64,000 bases of DNA. It comes from Pseudomonas baltica (lineage in GTDB: Bacteria > Pseudomonadota > Gammaproteobacteria > Pseudomonadales > Pseudomonadaceae). Made by a program: the position numbers and the translations under genes. Of this stretch, positions 35,522 through 47,242 are shown piece by piece. Below the pieces are notes generated by a model, which saw only the letters and a program-made list of their open reading frames with translations, searched no databases and was not told the origin of the DNA. The stretch spans positions 1,798,001-1,862,000 of the forward strand of contig NZ_JACMYH010000001.1 of NCBI RefSeq assembly GCF_014235765.1, read 5' to 3'. Numbering within the stretch: position 1 is the first letter of the stretch; every line of letters starts with the position of its first letter.

Positions 35522-36194
35522 CGCGGCCTTCGGCAAGACGGTAACCGACACCGTGCACGGTGTGCAGCAAGGGCTTCTCGAACGGCTTGTCGATCACCTG
35601 GCGCAGCTGATGGACGTGGCTGCGCAGGCTGTCGCTGTCGGGGCAGTCATCGCCCCACAGAGCTTCCTCGAGCACTTCGCGGCGCAGCACATGGGGGCTC
35701 TTCTGCATCAGCACGGCGAGCAGCTTGAGGCCAACCGGGTTGAGCTTGAGCAGGCGGCCCTCGCGGGTGACCTCGAGGGTGTCGAGGTCGTAGATGAGAT
35801 CGCCCACCTGCAGCGAGCGACGACCGCCGCCCTGGGCCCGGCGCAGGACCGCTTCGATGCGTGCTGCCAGCTCCGACAGGGCAAACGGCTTGAGCAGGTA
35901 GTCGTCGGCGCCGGAACGAAAACCCTGCAGGCGATCGTCCAGCTGGTCGCGCGCGGTGAGCATGATCACCGGCGTATCGCGCCGGGCATCTTCGCGCAGG
36001 CGCTTGCACAGCGTATAGCCATCGATGCCCGGGAGCATGATGTCGAGCACGATGAGGTCGTAGTGCTCGGTCGCCGCCAGGTGCAATCCGGACAGGCCGT
36101 CCTGGGCGCAGTCGACGGTGTAGCCTTTCATACCCAGGTAATCGGCCAGGTTGGCCAGGATGTCGCGGTTGTCTTCAACCAGTAGGATTCGCAT
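35511..36194 (-). CDS. colR: Response regulator ColR
   Basis: OmpR-type regulator partner of ColS. The 227-residue product (the known ColR length) has a receiver domain with phospho-acceptor Asp51 (IVLDIMLPG), acidic residues at 8-9 (ED), Lys103 in LLKPF and a C-terminal winged helix (about 130-220). The frame extends 22 codons upstream, but ATG 36194 gives the universal receiver start MRILLVEDN. colR overlaps colS, so they form one operon. Confidence 0.95.
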   Translation of the reverse strand: MRILLVEDNRDILANLADYLGMKGYTVDCAQDGLSGLHLAATEHYDLIVLDIMLPGIDGYTLCKRLREDARRDTPVIMLTARDQLDDRLQGFRSGADDYLLKPFALSELAARIEAVLRRAQGGGRRSLQVGDLIYDLDTLEVTREGRLLKLNPVGLKLLAVLMQKSPHVLRREVLEEALWGDDCPDSDSLRSHVHQLRQVIDKPFEKPLLHTVHGVGYRLAEGRDGV

Positions 36195-36262
36195 GGGCAG
36201 GTCTCCGAGTGCTGCTGTCGCCCCGGCGGGGCTCGCGCAGCTTATAGGCTGGGCAGGCATAA

Positions 36263-36294
36263 AAAAACCCCGGCCATCGCTGGCCGGGGTTTTT
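36263..36294. terminator. Terminator of groEL
   Basis: A 14-bp perfect stem AAAAACCCCGGCCA / TGGCCGGGGTTTTT with a TCGC loop and A/T-runs on both sides, between the groEL end and the colR start. It stops the groESL transcript from running into colRS. Confidence 0.92.
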
Positions 36295-36327
36295 CTTACC
36301 TGAGGACAGGTAGAGCGCGGGGCTCGC

Positions 36328-38010
<1,683 letters not shown>

Positions 38011-38019
38011 TCAGTGGTT

Positions 38020-38313
38020 TCAGCCTTCGACGACGGCGAGGATCTCGCTCTCGCTCATCACCAGCAGGTCTTCACCGTCGACCTTGACGGTGTTGCTGCC
38101 CGAGTAAGGGCCGAATACCACCTTGTCACCCACTTTGACGGCCAGCGCACGAACTTCGCCGCTCTCCAGGATCTTGCCGGTGCCCACTGCGACGATTTCG
38201 CCACGGTTGGGTTTTTCAGCGGCCGAACCTGGCAGAACGATACCGCCAGCGGTTTTGGACTCTTCTTCGCTGCGACGGATAACGACGCGGTCATGCAGAG
38301 GACGAAGCTTCAT
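38020..38313 (-). CDS. groS: 10-kDa co-chaperonin GroES
   Basis: Heptameric lid of the GroEL chamber. 97 residues starting [16 protein letters not shown], the family start, with the mobile loop [14 protein letters not shown] (about residues 18-31). First gene of the operon, under a sigma-32-type promoter about 140 bases upstream. Confidence 0.99.
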   Translation of the reverse strand: MKLRPLHDRVVIRRSEEESKTAGGIVLPGSAAEKPNRGEIVAVGTGKILESGEVRALAVKVGDKVVFGPYSGSNTVKVDGEDLLVMSESEILAVVEG

Positions 38314-38453
38314 TGTCGATCTCTCCTAATTATGGTTTTCATCGGCCGGTGTGTACCGGCGGTGTGGATCTTCCGGCGTAACCGGTCGCGTCTTGCACCG
38401 CAAGACGCGGGAACATGTGTGGCGCAATCGCCACAAACCTTGCGGTGACCCAT

Positions 38454-38481
38454 ACATGAGGTCGGCGCGAGCGATTACAAG
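38454..38481 (-). promoter_or_regulatory. Sigma-32 heat-shock promoter of groESL
   Basis: On the minus strand CTTGTAA (-35, 38475-38481) is separated by 13 bases from CCTCATGT (-10, 38454-38461). This matches the sigma-32 consensus (CTTGAAA, CCCCATNT) in sequence and spacing. Its distance to the groES ATG is about 140 bases, leaving a long leader. Confidence 0.75.
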
Positions 38482-38520
38482 GGCCGGGCTGAAAAAATTT
38501 GCAGGCAAAGCTGCAAGAGA

Positions 38521-38542
38521 AACGGCGCCCGAGGGCGCCGTT
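38521..38542 (-). terminator. Terminator of fxsA
   Basis: A 10-bp stem AACGGCGCCC / GGGCGCCGTT with a two-base centre, 20 bases after the fxsA stop. On the minus strand it is followed by TTTCTCTT, a modest T-rich tail. Confidence 0.65.
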
Positions 38543-38561
38543 GACAGGTTGCAGCAGGTGT

Positions 38562-39053
38562 TCAGCGGTCCGGACGCGACGTGTCGCGACCGACCACTTC
38601 GCCTTCGATCACCTCGCCTTCGATGACGTGAGCCCGGTAGGCCTGGGCCGGGCCACCCGGGGGCGGCATGTCGTCGGCGAACGCGCGCTGGCGCATGGCT
38701 TGCGCCTGGGCACGCTCGCGTACCTTGCGGATCAGGAAGTGCCGGGTGAATGGCAGCAGGCACAGCACAGCCAGCAGATCGCTGATGAAGCCGGGCACGA
38801 TCAGCAGTACGCCGCCGACGGCGGTGACCAGACCATTGAACATCTGCTCGGCAGGCAGCTCGCCGCGCTGCAGGCTGGCTCGGGTACGCAGGACGGTGGC
38901 CAGCCCGGCGACGCGCATGACCAGCACACCCAATGCCGAACCGGCGATGATGAGCAGCAGCGCGGGAAAGAACCCGATCGCCGTGCTCACCTTGAAGAAG
39001 ACGTACAGTTCCAGCACGGGGAACAACAGGAACAGCAATAGAAAAGCGCGCAT
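38562..39053 (-). CDS. fxsA: FxsA-family membrane protein
   Basis: A 163-residue inner-membrane protein of the FxsA (suppressor of F exclusion of phage T7) family with three to four hydrophobic segments; it begins MRAFLLLFLLFPVLELYVFFKV, and the loop GELPAEQMFNG (residues 65-75) is followed by GGVLLIVPGFISD (about 80-92). The C-terminal tail is hydrophilic and acidic. Biochemical function is unknown. As in E. coli, it lies close upstream of groES. ATG 39053 is preferred to the upstream start at 39107 on family length. Confidence 0.9.
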   Translation of the reverse strand: MRAFLLLFLLFPVLELYVFFKVSTAIGFFPALLLIIAGSALGVLVMRVAGLATVLRTRASLQRGELPAEQMFNGLVTAVGGVLLIVPGFISDLLAVLCLLPFTRHFLIRKVRERAQAQAMRQRAFADDMPPPGGPAQAYRAHVIEGEVIEGEVVGRDTSRPDR

Positions 39054-39208
39054 CAAATGGTTTCCTCTACGGAAGAATGCCTTCCAGTAGACCCTAGATG
39101 ACGTCAATAAATCGTTAATTCAAGGTGGCGACCCATCAGTCGCTTAAGCCAGTCCCGCGAAACCCGCGCCAGCCGGGCCTCGCAGACTTGTGTCGGCGTA
39201 TTGCAATG

Positions 39209-40216
39209 TTACCAGGCGACACCGAAACCGGCGGTGTAGCGGGTACTGTCCAAGTCCGCACCACTGGTGCCGCTGACCAGGTCCTTCTCGGCCTTGAGGT
39301 TCAACGACGCCCATTCGGTAACCTTGTAGCGCAGGCCCATTTCGGCATCCAGGCTGTAGTCGGCGACGTTGCCGATCGGCTTGCCGAGTTCGCCGCGGGT
39401 GAAGAACTCGACCGTCTTGCCGATCAGGTAGCGGTTGTAGTCCCACTTCATGGCCAGCGAATAGAAGTTGTCCTTGTCGCCGTCGGCATACTGGTAGTCG
39501 GTGCGGTTGATCAAGCCACCGAGGGAGAACGCACCCAGTTCGTCGTCCCAGAACTGGTAGCCGGGGCCGGTACCCACGGTGCGCTGACGCTCCAGGTCCT
39601 CGATCTTGTCACGCTTGTAATCAACCCGGCCCTGCCAGAACCACTGATCGGTGAGGAAGCGGTCAAGGGAGTATTCGAGATCGAAATTGTCGGTCGTAAC
39701 GATGCTGTCCTGGGACTCGCGGTTGTACTCGCCAGAGCCGATATGACGCCACTTGCCGTGCCTGGCGGTGGTCTTGAAGGCGACGTTGTAGTCGTCGGTA
39801 TCGGTTTCGGCGCGCTTGTAGTCCAGGCCCAGATCGACGTTGCCCTTGATCTGCAGATCGGTGACCACCGGCTTGGGTTTGATGATCTGCTGGATGCTGG
39901 CCAACTCGACGGTCTTCGGTGCATCACCGTTCTGCAGGATGACCTTGCCGTCTTCGGCGGCCTTGAACGACTTGGTTTTCTCGCCGATGTAGTCATCCTG
40001 CTTGACCAGCAGTTCCTGGTCGCTTTCCATAGTCTTGATCTGTTTCCAGTCCAGAGGAATCGAACCACCGTATTCAGTCTTCACCATCAGCTTGCCACCG
40101 TCGAACACGGTAATCTTGCCGGAGATACGGTCGCCGTTCTTCAACCAGACTGTATCGGCAAACGTCACGGAAGAGGTGGAAGCCAGGGCAAGGCACAGCA
40201 GGGTTCTAGGCAACAT
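39209..40216 (-). CDS. DUF481-family outer-membrane protein (YdiY-like)
   Basis: A 335-residue outer-membrane beta-barrel candidate. Residues 1-20 form a signal peptide (MLPRTLLCLALASTSSVTFA); a small beta-rich domain with DTVWLKNGDRISGKI (21-35) precedes the barrel, and alternating aromatic/hydrophobic strands run to the C-terminal Trp (AGFGVAW). E. coli YdiY is acid-inducible, but the function is unknown. The frame is open for another 201 codons upstream, into the gene on the other strand; only ATG 40216 gives a signal peptide. Divergent from the alkyltransferase-like gene. Confidence 0.88.
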   Translation of the reverse strand: MLPRTLLCLALASTSSVTFADTVWLKNGDRISGKITVFDGGKLMVKTEYGGSIPLDWKQIKTMESDQELLVKQDDYIGEKTKSFKAAEDGKVILQNGDAPKTVELASIQQIIKPKPVVTDLQIKGNVDLGLDYKRAETDTDDYNVAFKTTARHGKWRHIGSGEYNRESQDSIVTTDNFDLEYSLDRFLTDQWFWQGRVDYKRDKIEDLERQRTVGTGPGYQFWDDELGAFSLGGLINRTDYQYADGDKDNFYSLAMKWDYNRYLIGKTVEFFTRGELGKPIGNVADYSLDAEMGLRYKVTEWASLNLKAEKDLVSGTSGADLDSTRYTAGFGVAW

Positions 40217-40297
40217 AGGCGGATTCTGGGTGCTCTGAAGTGTAGGAAATGCGGCATTATTCGGTAGGACAAGATCCGAGCAAGGACAGACCCCGAG

Positions 40298-40666
40298 ATG
40301 ACAGACGAGTTCAATTCTCAACTGCAAAATACTCCGGATCAGGCTGCGGCCGTTCGCCGCACTGCGCTGTACACCGTGCTGGCTCAGGTACCGGAGGGCA
40401 AAGTGGTGACCTATGGACAGTTGGCCGAACTGGCCATGCTCGGGCGGGCGGCCCGCTGGGTCGGACGTACCCTGAGCCAACTGCCGGACGGTACCCGCTT
40501 GCCCTGGCACCGTGTGGTTGCCGCTGGCGGGCGGCTGAGCCTGGCGGCAGGCACGTGCAGCGGGGCCGAACAACGCGCACGCCTGCGTGGCGAAGGCGTA
40601 CTGATCATGAAGAATCGCGTGGATATGGCACGCCATGGCTGGCGTCCGGAGCAGGCATGCGGTTAG
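40298..40666 (+). CDS. Alkyltransferase-like DNA repair protein (ATL)
   Basis: A 122-residue protein homologous to the C-terminal domain of O6-methylguanine-DNA methyltransferase, with the acceptor motif PCHRV changed to PWHRV (69-73; Trp70 replaces the reactive Cys). ATL proteins bind O6-alkylguanine and recruit nucleotide-excision repair instead of removing the alkyl group. The helix-turn-helix GKVVTYGQLAELAMLG (34-49) and the arginine-finger-containing RWVGRTLS (53-60) are in place. Immediately upstream of ampG, with a 41-base gap. Confidence 0.92.
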   Translation: MTDEFNSQLQNTPDQAAAVRRTALYTVLAQVPEGKVVTYGQLAELAMLGRAARWVGRTLSQLPDGTRLPWHRVVAAGGRLSLAAGTCSGAEQRARLRGEGVLIMKNRVDMARHGWRPEQACG

Positions 40667-40707
40667 AGTGCGCGCTTTGTTTCGCAAACTGAGGCAGATT
40701 CCAGCCC

Positions 40708-42246
40708 ATGCCCCGTAAAACCTGGCGCGCCGCGCTCGCCGCTTATGCCAGCCCTTCCACCGTTGTGCTTCTGCTGCTCGGTTTCGCTGCCGGCCTGCCG
40801 TACATGCTGGTGTTTTCAACCCTGTCGGTGTGGTTGCGTGAAGCGGGCGTCGCCCGTGAAACCATCGGTTACGCCAGCCTGATCGGTCTGGCCTATGCCT
40901 TCAAATGGGTATGGTCGCCGCTGCTCGACCAGTGGCGGCTGCCACTGCTCGGCAAGCTGGGCCGGCGCCGTTCCTGGCTGGTTCTGGCCCAGGCTCTGGT
41001 GATCCTCGGCCTGGTGGGCATGAGTTTCTGCGACCCGCAGAAGCATCTGTCGTGGTTGATCGCGATTGCCGTGGTGGTCGCGTTCGCCTCGGCCACTCAG
41101 GACATCGCGGTAGACGCCTACCGCCTGGAAATCGCCGAAGACCAGCGCCAGGCCGCCCTCGCCGCCAGCTACATGGCCGGCTATCGCGTGGCCGCGCTGC
41201 TGGCCACCGCCGGTGCGCTGTACTTCGCCGAAGGCTTCGGTTCCACCGGCTTCGCCTATCTGCACCAGGCCTGGGCCAACACGTACCTGCTGTTCGGTGT
41301 GCTGATGGTACCGGCACTGATCACTACCCTGATCATGCGCGAACCCCCGGTAGCCCTGCGCACGCAATTGTCCGCAGCGCGCTACGGCTTCAGCCACCAA
41401 CTGATGTCGGTGTTCGTGCTGATCGTGTTGCTGGTGTCGGTGCCGGCGATGTTCACCCAGTTGTACAACACCGATTTTGCCAGCGTGCTGTTCGGCAGCC
41501 AGAGCCTGATCGACCTGCTGCTCGAAGACCGGGCATTCCTGCGTGCGCTGCTCTACATAATCCTGACTGCGGTGTGCCTGTCTTCGGTCGGTCGCCGCGG
41601 GTTGGCTCCCGTGCTCACACCGATCAACGATTTCATCCTGCGCTACCGCTGGCAGGCATTGCTGCTGCTGGGCCTGATCGCGACCTACCGGATGTCCGAT
41701 ACGGTGATGGGTGTCATGGCCAACGTCTTCTACATCGACCAAGGCTTCACCAAGGACCAGATCGCCAGCGTCAGCAAGATCTTCGGCCTGATCATGACCC
41801 TGCTCGGCGCCGGCTTCGGCGGCCTGCTGATCGTGCGCTTCGGCATCCTGCCCATTCTGTTCATCGGTGGCATCACGTCGGCGGGGACCAACCTGCTGTT
41901 CCTGATGCTGGCCGACATGGGGCCGAATCTGCAGATGCTGGTGCTGACCATCTCGCTGGACAACTTCAGCTCCGGGCTCGCCACTTCGGCCTTCGTCGCC
42001 TACCTGTCGAGCCTGACCAACCTCAAGTTCTCGGCGACCCAATACGCCCTGCTGAGCTCGATCATGCTCCTCCTGCCGCGCCTGATCGGGGGCTACTCAG
42101 GGGTCATGGTCGAGAAGTTCGGCTACCACAATTTCTTCCTCATCACCGCCCTGCTCGGTGTGCCGACCCTGCTGCTGATCGCCCTGCACTGGAAGCAGGA
42201 GAATGCCCGCATCGCGCGCGACGGGCCTGACGAAGAACCCTCCTGA
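40708..42246 (+). CDS. ampG: Muropeptide permease AmpG
   Basis: Inner-membrane transporter that imports GlcNAc-anhydroMurNAc peptides for peptidoglycan recycling and is needed for AmpC induction. The 512-residue product has 12-14 hydrophobic segments, starting with SPSTVVLLLLGFAAGLPYMLVFSTLS and the AmpG-type FASATQDIAVDAYRLEI (about residues 130-146). Two AmpG-type genes exist in Pseudomonas; the gene order next to MscS, yajQ and panE fits AmpG proper. A terminator shared with the convergent mscS-type gene follows. Confidence 0.88.
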   Translation: MPRKTWRAALAAYASPSTVVLLLLGFAAGLPYMLVFSTLSVWLREAGVARETIGYASLIGLAYAFKWVWSPLLDQWRLPLLGKLGRRRSWLVLAQALVILGLVGMSFCDPQKHLSWLIAIAVVVAFASATQDIAVDAYRLEIAEDQRQAALAASYMAGYRVAALLATAGALYFAEGFGSTGFAYLHQAWANTYLLFGVLMVPALITTLIMREPPVALRTQLSAARYGFSHQLMSVFVLIVLLVSVPAMFTQLYNTDFASVLFGSQSLIDLLLEDRAFLRALLYIILTAVCLSSVGRRGLAPVLTPINDFILRYRWQALLLLGLIATYRMSDTVMGVMANVFYIDQGFTKDQIASVSKIFGLIMTLLGAGFGGLLIVRFGILPILFIGGITSAGTNLLFLMLADMGPNLQMLVLTISLDNFSSGLATSAFVAYLSSLTNLKFSATQYALLSSIMLLLPRLIGGYSGVMVEKFGYHNFFLITALLGVPTLLLIALHWKQENARIARDGPDEEPS

Positions 42247-42250
42247 CAAA

Positions 42251-42283
42251 AAAAAGCCCCGGCCATGATGACCGGGGCTTTTT
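42251..42283. terminator. Bidirectional terminator between ampG and mscS
   Basis: A 12-bp stem AAAAAGCCCCGG / CCGGGGCTTTTT with a nine-base loop and T-runs on both strands, between two convergent genes. Confidence 0.92.
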
Positions 42284-42300
42284 CGTGAAGCGTTGCGAAC

Positions 42301-43143
42301 CTACTTGGCTTCTCCTTCCTGCATCACCCGAATCACACGCTGCGGAAACGGAATGTCGATGCCTTCGGCACGCAGGCGATCGCGAATCTCGCCGTTGAGC
42401 ATATTGGTCACGCCGCCGAAGTCGCCAGTGTTCACCCAGATCCGCAGGGACACGGTGATCGAGCTGTCGCCCAGGGCCGCCACGACGGCCTCGGGTGCCG
42501 GGGTCTGCAACACGCGTGGGTCCTTGGCCAGGTCCAGCAGGATCTCGCGGGCTTTTTGCAGGTCGGCGTCGTAATCCACCCCGATATCGAAGGTGATCTT
42601 GCGCGTAGGCTGACGGTTGGTGTTGGTGATGATGCCGTTGGACAGGTTGCCGTTGGGCAGGATCACCGTGCGGTTGTCGCCGGTGCGCAACACGGTATGG
42701 AAGATCTGGATGGAGTCGACCGTACCACTCACACCCTGGGCTTCGATCCAGTCGCCGATGCGAAAGGGACGGAACAGCAGGATCAGCACGCCGCCGGCGA
42801 AGTTCGCCAGGCTGCCTTGCAGGGCCAGGCCGATGGCCAGGGTCGCACCACCGATGGCGGCGACGAACGAGGTCGTCTCGATACCGATCATCGAGGCCAC
42901 GCTGACCATCAAGAGGATCTTCAGGATGATATTGGCGATCGTGCCGATGAAGTTCTGCAGCGCCAGATCGATGTGACGCAGGGCCAGCAGTTTCTGCAGG
43001 TTGGCGGTGACTCGGTTGATCAACCACCAACCCACGCACAGCACCACCAAGGCGAGGATCACCTTGCTGCCGTACTGCATGACCATCGGAATCCAGGCCT
43101 GCGAGGCCTGGACCAGATGATTGACTTCCGCGTTCAAATCCAT
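42301..43143 (-). CDS. mscS: Small-conductance mechanosensitive channel (MscS type)
   Basis: Membrane channel opening on hypo-osmotic shock. 280 residues, close to E. coli MscS (286), with three transmembrane segments; TM3 has the Gly/Ala-rich pore helix (GGATLAIGLALQGSLANFAGG, about residues 98-118) and a soluble C-terminal vestibule with PNGNLSNGIITN near 164-175. Convergent with ampG; upstream lies yajQ on the same strand, 188 bases away, with nothing recognisable between. Confidence 0.92.
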   Translation of the reverse strand: MDLNAEVNHLVQASQAWIPMVMQYGSKVILALVVLCVGWWLINRVTANLQKLLALRHIDLALQNFIGTIANIILKILLMVSVASMIGIETTSFVAAIGGATLAIGLALQGSLANFAGGVLILLFRPFRIGDWIEAQGVSGTVDSIQIFHTVLRTGDNRTVILPNGNLSNGIITNTNRQPTRKITFDIGVDYDADLQKAREILLDLAKDPRVLQTPAPEAVVAALGDSSITVSLRIWVNTGDFGGVTNMLNGEIRDRLRAEGIDIPFPQRVIRVMQEGEAK

Positions 43144-43331
43144 GGGGTTCTCCTACCGCCTTCGTTCAAGCGTCGTTCAAGAAAAGCGTGCGATAACCGG
43201 CAAAGACCGGCTCGGGCGTACCGGCGCCACGATCTGAAAGGCCACGGCAAGCCCGGCGCCAGAGGCTCCGGCCGCACTGATGCTCCGACGCCGGTCGCCT
43301 GGCAAGGTTCAGCCCGGCCCGCCGTTCTTCA

Positions 43332-43811
43332 TCAATCGCGAAAGTTGTTGAACTGCAGCGGCATGCCGAATTCCTTCGCGCGCAGGGCAGCGATTGCCTC
43401 CTGCAAGTCATCGCGTTTCTTGCCGGTGATGCGCACCTGCTCACCCTGGATGGCAGCCTGCACCTTGAGCTTGGCGTCCTTGACGTGAGCGACGATCTTC
43501 TTCGCCAGTTCCTTCTCGATACCTTCGCGCAGGATCGCTTCCTGCTTCATTTCCTTACCCGAGGCGTAGGCATCCTTGACCTCGAGGCATTGCACGTCGA
43601 TCTTGCGCTTGACCAGTGCCAGCTTGAGAATCTCGATCATGGCTTCCAGCTGGTACTCGGCTTCGGCGGTCAGGGTGACCGTCAGCTCCTTGAATGCGAA
43701 ACTGCCTTTCCCCTTGAGATCGTAACGGCGATCCAGCTCCTTGATGGCGTTGTCGACCGCGTTGGTGACTTCGTGCTTGTCCAACTCGGACACTACGTCG
43801 AACGAGGGCAT
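43332..43811 (-). CDS. yajQ: YajQ-family nucleotide-binding protein
   Basis: A 159-residue cytoplasmic protein made of two RNA-recognition-like folds, starting [15 protein letters not shown] and ending [15 protein letters not shown]. Family members bind c-di-GMP (Xanthomonas) or tRNA/GTP (E. coli). The ATG at 43811 fits the conserved family start. It is divergent from panE, 158 bases apart. Confidence 0.95.
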   Translation of the reverse strand: MPSFDVVSELDKHEVTNAVDNAIKELDRRYDLKGKGSFAFKELTVTLTAEAEYQLEAMIEILKLALVKRKIDVQCLEVKDAYASGKEMKQEAILREGIEKELAKKIVAHVKDAKLKVQAAIQGEQVRITGKKRDDLQEAIAALRAKEFGMPLQFNNFRD

Positions 43812-43893
43812 GTGTTTCCTCCAGAATTGATCGGCGGCTCGTTGAAAGAAGGAGCACGCCTGGCTTGACGATTGAAATGCCCGCTCATTATAA

Positions 43894-44946
<1,053 letters not shown>

Positions 44947-44950
44947 GACC

Positions 44951-45160
44951 GCAGCGCGCTCTTCGCGGCCACCGACCGCTCCTACGGAGGGACGCACGAT
45001 CTCCGTAGGAGCGGTCCGTGGCCGCGAAACAGCCGCGCGGTGAATCAGGCATACCGCAGCGCGCCCTTCGCGGCCACCGACCGCTCCTACGGAGGGACTC
45101 ACAATTTCCGTAGGAGCGGTCATCGGCCGCGAAACAGGCGCCGCGGTGTATCAGGCGAAC
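44951..45160. repeat. Tandem 105-bp repeat of paired REP-like palindromes
   Basis: Two copies of a roughly 105-base unit, the second starting near 45056. Each contains CTTCGCGGCCACCGACCGCT followed by its inverse (CCGTAGGAGCGGT ... GGCCGCGAA), so each can fold into a long hairpin. Related single arms occur at 50221-50305. This second palindrome family differs from the REP element at 8001-8155. It fills the gap between panE and the sensor kinase. Confidence 0.8.
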
Positions 45161-45224
45161 CGCGGGATTTGCAAAACAGGTTTGCTACACTGGCGCTCTG
45201 CCCTGCCGTGGAAGCGACCCGCCA

Positions 45225-47240
45225 ATGCCCTTGCGCCAGAGACTCGAAAACCTGCCGGTTGGCCAGAAACTGCTGGCGGCCCTGCTGGTGCTGTTGACCA
45301 CGGTCCTGCTGGTCGCCAACCTGACGTTCATCAGTGCCGCCTACTGGATTTCCCAGGAAAGCATGGCGCCCCAGGCCTTGCAGACCATCGGCCGACTGCT
45401 GGCCAACCCTGGCCTTGCGCAGCGGGCGGTGCGCTCGCCGCAGGACGCCGAAGCGCTGCTCGAAGAGCTCAACAGCTATTCCCCGTTGCGCGCCGCCGCC
45501 ATCTACGACGCCCAGGGCGAGCGCCTGGCCCAGTTGCAGCACGGCGACCGGCTGAAGATGCCGGCCCGCTTCGCCAGCATCGAAGCCTGGCGCTCCACCG
45601 AATTCCGCAGCACCCAGTTGGTGCCTCTCCCCAGTGCCGGCCATCTGCTGCTGGTGGCCAGCAGCGAACTGCCCGTGGCGTTCTACACCGGCACCCTGAC
45701 TGCCAGCCTGGGCATCCTGGTGTTCAGCGTGCTGTTGTGGATGATCATCGCCCGGCAGATCAAGCGCTTGATCACCCAACCCATCTATCGCCTCGAAGAG
45801 CTGTCGCGCCAGGTCACCCGCGAAGAAAACTACGCCTTGCGCGCCGGCCGCGGCAACCACGACGAGATCGGCAGCCTGGCGGAAGCCTTCAACACCATGC
45901 TCTCGCGCATCGAGGCCCGCGAACAGCAACTCAAGCGTGCCCGCGACGAGTCCCAGGCCGCCTACGACCAGGCCCAGGGGCTGGCCGAAGAAACTCGCCA
46001 CACCAACCGCAAGCTCGAACTCGAAGTCCAGGTGCGCAGCAAGATCGAGAAGAAACTCACCGGCTTTCAGAACTACCTCAACAGCATCATCGACTCCATG
46101 CCTTCGGCACTCATTGCCCTCGACGAGCAGCTGTACGTCACCCAATGGAATCAGGAAGCCAGCGCACTTTCCGGAACACCGCTGGACGAGGCGCTCAATC
46201 AACCAATCTTTCTTGCATTCGCCCCGCTCAAACCGTTCCTGCCGCAGCTCAAGACCACGGTCGAACAGCACACGGTGGCCAAGATCGAGCGGGTCACCTG
46301 GGTCAAGGACGACACCCCACACCATTACGCGCTGACCTTCTATCCGCTGATGGGCGGTGCCGGCCGCGGCGTGGTGATTCGCATCGACGACATCACCCAG
46401 CGCCTGTCCCTGGAAGAGATGATGGTGCAGTCGGAAAAGATGCTCTCGGTGGGGGGGCTGGCCGCCGGCATGGCCCACGAAATCAACAACCCCCTGGGCG
46501 CGATCCTGCACAACGTGCAGAACGTCAGGCGCCGCCTTTCGGCCGACCTGCCGAAGAACCTCGAACAGGCCAGCGATGCCGGTGTCGATCTGGCAGCAGT
46601 GAACGCCTACCTGCAAGGGCGCGAAATCCCGCAGCTGCTCGACGGCATTCAGCAGGCCGGTGCACGGGCAGCCAAGATCGTCACCCACATGCTCAGCTTC
46701 AGCCGCCGCAGCACGCGGGAAATGGCGCCGTGCGACCTGCCTGCCCTGATCGACCAGGCGGTGGAGATCGCCGGCAACGACTTCGACCTGGCGATCGGTT
46801 TCGACTTCAAGGGACAAAACATCGTGCGCCAGTTCGACCCGGCGCTGGGCCCGGTACCGGGCACGGCCAACGAGCTGGAGCAAGTGCTGCTCAACCTGCT
46901 GAAAAACGCCGCGCAGGCCATCCACCAGCGCAACGACGAGCACGAGCCGGGGCGCATCATCCTGCGCACCCGGCTGAGCCCGCCGTGGGCGGAAATCCAG
47001 GTCGAGGACAACGGCGTGGGCATGCCCGAAAGCGTACGCAAGCGTACGTTCGAGCCCTTCTTCACCACCAAGGAGATTGGCCAGGGCACCGGCCTGGGCC
47101 TGTCGGTGTCCTACTTCATCATCACCAACAACCACAAGGGCCAGATGGAAGTGCAATCCAGCCCTGGCCAGGGCACCTGCTTCACCCTGCGCCTGCCGTT
47201 GGCCGGCAATCCGCTGCCCCTCACCACCACGGAGATATGA
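45225..47240 (+). CDS. Orphan membrane sensor histidine kinase with PAS domain
   Basis: A 671-residue kinase. TM1 (about 17-38) and TM2 (about 155-177) border a periplasmic sensor domain of about 115 residues; HAMP (about 178-230), coiled coil (230-285), PAS (about 285-395) and the HisKA box with His418 (MAHEINNPLG) follow. ATPase motifs NLLKNAAQAI, DNGVGMP and GTGLGLS are present. The dispersed HEINNPLG context resembles NtrB-type kinases. No response regulator gene is adjacent, so its partner is unknown. Its stop overlaps the start region of the adenosyltransferase gene. Confidence 0.88.
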   Translation: MPLRQRLENLPVGQKLLAALLVLLTTVLLVANLTFISAAYWISQESMAPQALQTIGRLLANPGLAQRAVRSPQDAEALLEELNSYSPLRAAAIYDAQGERLAQLQHGDRLKMPARFASIEAWRSTEFRSTQLVPLPSAGHLLLVASSELPVAFYTGTLTASLGILVFSVLLWMIIARQIKRLITQPIYRLEELSRQVTREENYALRAGRGNHDEIGSLAEAFNTMLSRIEAREQQLKRARDESQAAYDQAQGLAEETRHTNRKLELEVQVRSKIEKKLTGFQNYLNSIIDSMPSALIALDEQLYVTQWNQEASALSGTPLDEALNQPIFLAFAPLKPFLPQLKTTVEQHTVAKIERVTWVKDDTPHHYALTFYPLMGGAGRGVVIRIDDITQRLSLEEMMVQSEKMLSVGGLAAGMAHEINNPLGAILHNVQNVRRRLSADLPKNLEQASDAGVDLAAVNAYLQGREIPQLLDGIQQAGARAAKIVTHMLSFSRRSTREMAPCDLPALIDQAVEIAGNDFDLAIGFDFKGQNIVRQFDPALGPVPGTANELEQVLLNLLKNAAQAIHQRNDEHEPGRIILRTRLSPPWAEIQVEDNGVGMPESVRKRTFEPFFTTKEIGQGTGLGLSVSYFIITNNHKGQMEVQSSPGQGTCFTLRLPLAGNPLPLTTTEI

Positions 47241-47242
47241 GC

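Noticed and set aside
44951..45160. Tandem repeat considered as a CRISPR or phage attachment site
   Set aside because: Only two copies, each an internal inverted pair, with neighbouring core genes intact and no integrase.
45120..47156. A 678-residue minus-strand frame opposite the sensor kinase
   Set aside because: Antisense shadow in a GC-rich gene; composition is dominated by His, Gln, Gly and no domain fits.
45146..47236. Long frame upstream and in frame with the adenosyltransferase gene
   Set aside because: It overlaps the kinase in another frame, is Arg/Pro/Ala-rich and carries no motif; the real enzyme starts at 47243.
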